The position numbers were made by a program, and so were the translations under genes. A stretch of 64,000 nucleotides of DNA from a bacterium (GTDB lineage: Bacteria; Cyanobacteriota; Vampirovibrionia; Gastranaerophilales; Gastranaerophilaceae), in NCBI GenBank assembly GCA_017536545.1, contig JAFXHF010000023.1, positions 44,934 to 108,933 on the forward strand, read 5' to 3'. The notes beneath the pieces are model-generated. The model saw nothing but the letters and a program-made list of their open reading frames with translations. It made no database searches and was not told the origin of the DNA. Shown here piece after piece: positions 61,283-64,000 of this stretch (positions within the stretch are counted from its first letter, which is position 1; each line of letters opens with the position of its first letter).

Positions 61283-62848
61283 ATGGAATTTATTTTATCG
61301 ATACTTTATTTATATGTAATTATTTACACAGTTTATTTCTTTATACTATCAATTAGAAACTTAAACGATAGACCATTTTATATTGAAAAAAAATATTCAA
61401 AATACGATGGTGCAAAGAAAAATTTTGCAGTAATCATTTACAACCATAACCACAAAGACTGTCTTGAAGAACTTGTTGAACAAATAAAAATGCAGGATTA
61501 TCCTCTTGCAAACTTCAGAGTTTATGCAATTTTAGACGATTGCAATGACGGATCAGAAAAATTATTTGAACACGATAATTTTGTTCACGTAATGAATATT
61601 CAAGATGTTGGAACATTAGGTAAAAACAAAGCTGTTTCAATGCTGTTAGAAGAACTAAAAAAAGATCCAACTATTGATGCTTATGTATTTATTGATGGAA
61701 TCAGAAAAATTGATTCTGACTTTTTAACATTAGCTAATACTGCATTAACAAATGCTGATGCGGTAACTGGGGAACTTGAAATTAATAGAGAAAACCTTGA
61801 TATCATTGATAAAATTAAAGCTGTTTATAAAAAATATCATGCAAACTTCTTTAAACAAGCTCGTACATTAATGGGACTTGCGACACAAATTGACTCTGGC
61901 CTATTTATTATAAAAAGAGATGTACTTGATGAACTTGATGGTATAAACTTTAAAGATATAAATAGCGAATTAGAGTTCAGCTTATTATTATCTCAATCTG
62001 GACACAAATGTGTTTATAATCCAAATATTCAATCTTACATTCTAGGCCAAGATTGCTTATTCAAAAAACCTCGTTTAACAAAAAGATTTAACTTATTTAA
62101 GTCAAACTTCAAAAACTTAAAAACAATCAATATTGCATTTATTGAGCACCTTTGTTCATTATTAAACCCAAACCTTTGGGCATTAGTTGCAATTTATGCA
62201 GTATTAATTTCATACTCATATAGCTATCCTTTCATTGTAACTTGCAATGTTGTAATTTTCTCAGCTATATTACTTCTTGCAGTATTTGGTATCAGCTTAG
62301 TTAACGCAAAATTAGATACTCAAGAAATATTATTACTAATGACATATCCGCTATATTCTATTTGTCATATCATTAAAAACTTCCCACCTGTAAGATATTT
62401 ATTGAAAAAAATCGGAGCAGGTTCAGATAGAGAAACTGACAAACTTGTTATTGATGTTCTTGTCCAAACTAAACATGGTGACAGAGGATGTAAACTTGAA
62501 TTCATTTCAACAGAAAGCGGAATGTCAAAAATTAGATTCCTATACAAAAACAAAAAATACACAACATCAACACATTTAAGAATGATTGATGCTTTGCAAC
62601 AACTAAAATCAAAAATGGAAGATTACGGACTAACCCTTAAAATTTGTAGCTGTTGTAAAAACTTCACATCTTGCATCGATGGTTCAACTAATATGTTAAA
62701 AGGTCAATGCCACAATGAGTTTCCAAGTCCATTATTAAACGAACCTAGACCAACATTAATTTGGAACTCTTGTTCAAGCTTTGAACCAGCTCAAATTAAT
62801 AGTATAATAGAAGAAATGGCTCAAGAAGTCGAAAATCAAGAAAATTAA
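61283..62848 (+). CDS. Family 2 glycosyltransferase with Cys-rich C-terminal domain
   Basis: An N-terminal membrane segment (about 3-24) precedes a GT2 domain (about 45-270) with VIIYNHNHKDC, AILDDCNDGS and DAYVFIDGIRKID. TQIDSGLFIIKRDVLDEL and SELEFSLLLSQSGHKCVY complete it. Two more membrane segments lie near 293-340. The last 110 residues are unusual: VLVQTKHGDRGCKLEF, then CSCCKNFTSC, KGQCHNEF and WNSCSSF. This looks like a small metal or Fe-S binding module. The enzyme probably builds an envelope polysaccharide or lipid-linked sugar; the donor is unknown. Confidence 0.82.
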   Translation: MEFILSILYLYVIIYTVYFFILSIRNLNDRPFYIEKKYSKYDGAKKNFAVIIYNHNHKDCLEELVEQIKMQDYPLANFRVYAILDDCNDGSEKLFEHDNFVHVMNIQDVGTLGKNKAVSMLLEELKKDPTIDAYVFIDGIRKIDSDFLTLANTALTNADAVTGELEINRENLDIIDKIKAVYKKYHANFFKQARTLMGLATQIDSGLFIIKRDVLDELDGINFKDINSELEFSLLLSQSGHKCVYNPNIQSYILGQDCLFKKPRLTKRFNLFKSNFKNLKTINIAFIEHLCSLLNPNLWALVAIYAVLISYSYSYPFIVTCNVVIFSAILLLAVFGISLVNAKLDTQEILLLMTYPLYSICHIIKNFPPVRYLLKKIGAGSDRETDKLVIDVLVQTKHGDRGCKLEFISTESGMSKIRFLYKNKKYTTSTHLRMIDALQQLKSKMEDYGLTLKICSCCKNFTSCIDGSTNMLKGQCHNEFPSPLLNEPRPTLIWNSCSSFEPAQINSIIEEMAQEVENQEN

Positions 62849-62889
62849 TTTGAACAAAAATCCAGCTTTGGGAGTTAATAAATATAGGT

Positions 62890-64000
62890 ATGAAAAAATT
62901 ATTGAGCTTTATGATTATATCAACACTATTGCTATCAAATTTAGCAATAATAAGCTCTGCGAATGAACCATTAAGAGGTTCTGTTGTTGAAACAACAGAA
63001 ATACAAACAACTCCTGACGAAATTTTTACTGGTAAAATTGAAACTTTAGAACGAAAAGACATAATAAATATGACAGTTTCTCAGGTATTGGATTCTTCAA
63101 TTTCAATAGAAGGAGATGAATTCTTTGCCGAAGTAACAGATGACGTGTATGGAGATAAAGGTATAATCATTCCTAAAGGAACTCACGCTCACGGAAGATT
63201 ATCAAATACATCAGCCCCTGGCAAATTTGGTAAAGAAGCAACAATGGATCTTGTTTTCGATTATTTGGTAACTCCAGATGGTAGAGAAATTCCTATTGAA
63301 GGCAAAATGTCAACAAAACTTCACCCAATAACACAAGGTGCAAAAACCATTGTCAAAGACGTCGGTTACACTGTTGCAGGCGGAGCAGTGGGAGGATTAG
63401 CTGCACTTAATTGGTTTGGGCTAACTGGAGCTATTGCTTCTCAAGGTTATACGGTTGCTGCCGGTGCTGCTGTTGGTGGTGTTGCTGGGCTTGGAGTTGC
63501 TCTTATTCGAAAAGGTGATCACGTTATGATCGCTCCAGGCGATGAAATTAAAGTTAAAATCAGTACTAGCGTAGATTTACCAGTTTATAAAGAAGAAGCG
63601 TTAAAACAAGAAGAAGTTCTATATGAAGGATTAACAATAAATATTAATGATGTTAAACACGAAAAGGATCCATTTGGAGAAGTTAATACAATCACATTGT
63701 CTTTACTGATTTCAAATATGTCAGACAAAACCCTTTCTGGATTTGAGATGGCACTAGTTAATGATTATAATGCAAAATTTAGCCCATCTATATTTGGAGA
63801 TACAAAATTAATGTTTCGCCAGATCAAACCTGGTGACAAACTTGTTGGGGAAGTATCTTTTGCAGTTGACAATATTAACAGAAAATTCTGGTTAACATTT
63901 TATGACAGAAAAGATAAACAGGTCATAACAAAAATTTCCGTTGATAATGCTTACAGAGGACTCTCTCAAAAAACTAAAAAGAAAAACGAAAAAACTAGAA
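62890..64000 (+). CDS. Secreted protein, 3' partial, related in layout to the SLH protein C terminus
   Basis: The frame from the ATG at 62890 is open to the window end (370 codons). A signal peptide (about 1-23) is followed by a beta-rich region (about 50-150) with IIIPKGTHAHGRLS and a DYLVTPDGREIPIEGKM strand pair. A Gly/Ala-rich stretch (about 160-205, AGGAVGGLAALNWFG) ends in HVMIAPGDEIKVKI. A second domain covers about 225-350. The order of the first parts, and HVxIAxG at its end, mirrors residues 480-668 of the SLH protein at 43946. The product is probably in the periplasm or on the surface. I cannot name a family. Confidence 0.7.
   Translation, partial: MKKLLSFMIISTLLLSNLAIISSANEPLRGSVVETTEIQTTPDEIFTGKIETLERKDIINMTVSQVLDSSISIEGDEFFAEVTDDVYGDKGIIIPKGTHAHGRLSNTSAPGKFGKEATMDLVFDYLVTPDGREIPIEGKMSTKLHPITQGAKTIVKDVGYTVAGGAVGGLAALNWFGLTGAIASQGYTVAAGAAVGGVAGLGVALIRKGDHVMIAPGDEIKVKISTSVDLPVYKEEALKQEEVLYEGLTININDVKHEKDPFGEVNTITLSLLISNMSDKTLSGFEMALVNDYNAKFSPSIFGDTKLMFRQIKPGDKLVGEVSFAVDNINRKFWLTFYDRKDKQVITKISVDNAYRGLSQKTKKKNEKTR

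Noticed and set aside
1..64000. tRNA, rRNA or CRISPR arrays
   Set aside because: I looked in the gaps for T-loop-like GTTCGAATC patterns, rRNA-like conserved blocks and regularly spaced repeats and saw none.

Overview
This window is AT-rich, densely coding DNA from a bacterial chromosome. It starts and ends inside a gene. The best guess for the source is a gut member of the Melainabacteria/Vampirovibrionia, order Gastranaerophilales. The guess rests on a combination of traits: an outer membrane (kdsA for Kdo, an MlaE permease) together with an S-layer-homology (SLH) protein, a pilin with the DINGPKGPN-type motif, and many lineage-specific proteins that carry a short F-T-G motif near the N terminus. 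It is an inference and was not tested by a database search. No rRNA, tRNA, CRISPR array, insertion sequence, phage or plasmid gene was found.

Layout, 1-20 kb: the end of an MlaE-like permease, then trpS (with cysteines spaced as for a [4Fe-4S] cluster), ssb, and a four-carbon-acid kinase next to pdxA. A minus-strand pair follows: a 1299-residue protein with two tandem UvrD-like helicase modules, overlapping an Fe-S PD-(D/E)XK nuclease. It looks like a rearranged AddAB repair machine. Next come dnaJ, gcvT-gcvH-gcvPA (no gcvPB), and ftsH overlapping a pair of corrinoid iron-sulfur protein homologues (AcsD- and AcsC-like) with no CO dehydrogenase or acetyl-CoA synthase nearby. A secreted GH13 enzyme, a LysM protein and HU close the stretch.

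20-38 kb: cell-wall enzymes (SpoIID-like, lytic transglycosylase), an MscS channel and rlmH. Then an unusual protease-rich stretch: two tandem M49-like metallopeptidases, a beta-rich protein and a divergent subtilase. mazG-folE2, two small lineage-specific proteins, murT-pdxJ, a pilin-like protein and a YtxH/DUF948-type envelope operon follow.

38-56 kb: pgpH-ybeY-dgkA, surE, a 710-bp region with a candidate small RNA, a long hairpin and a 49-codon gene, then the Cys-rich SLH protein, an ArsB/NhaD transporter, rseP, pheS, a metallo-beta-lactamase-fold hydrolase, kdsA, a DUF3137 protein and a HEAT-queC-DUF366-SPOR operon.

56-64 kb: two overlapping membrane-protein genes with F-T-G motifs, a small secreted protein, mnmE (possibly leaderless), an EF-hand protein, a TsaC/Sua5-type tRNA-modification gene, a GT2 glycosyltransferase with a Cys-rich tail, and a partial secreted protein whose fold pattern echoes the end of the SLH protein. 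Most of the window is housekeeping. The novelty is in the fused helicase, the orphan corrinoid protein pair, the protease cluster and the F-T-G proteins.
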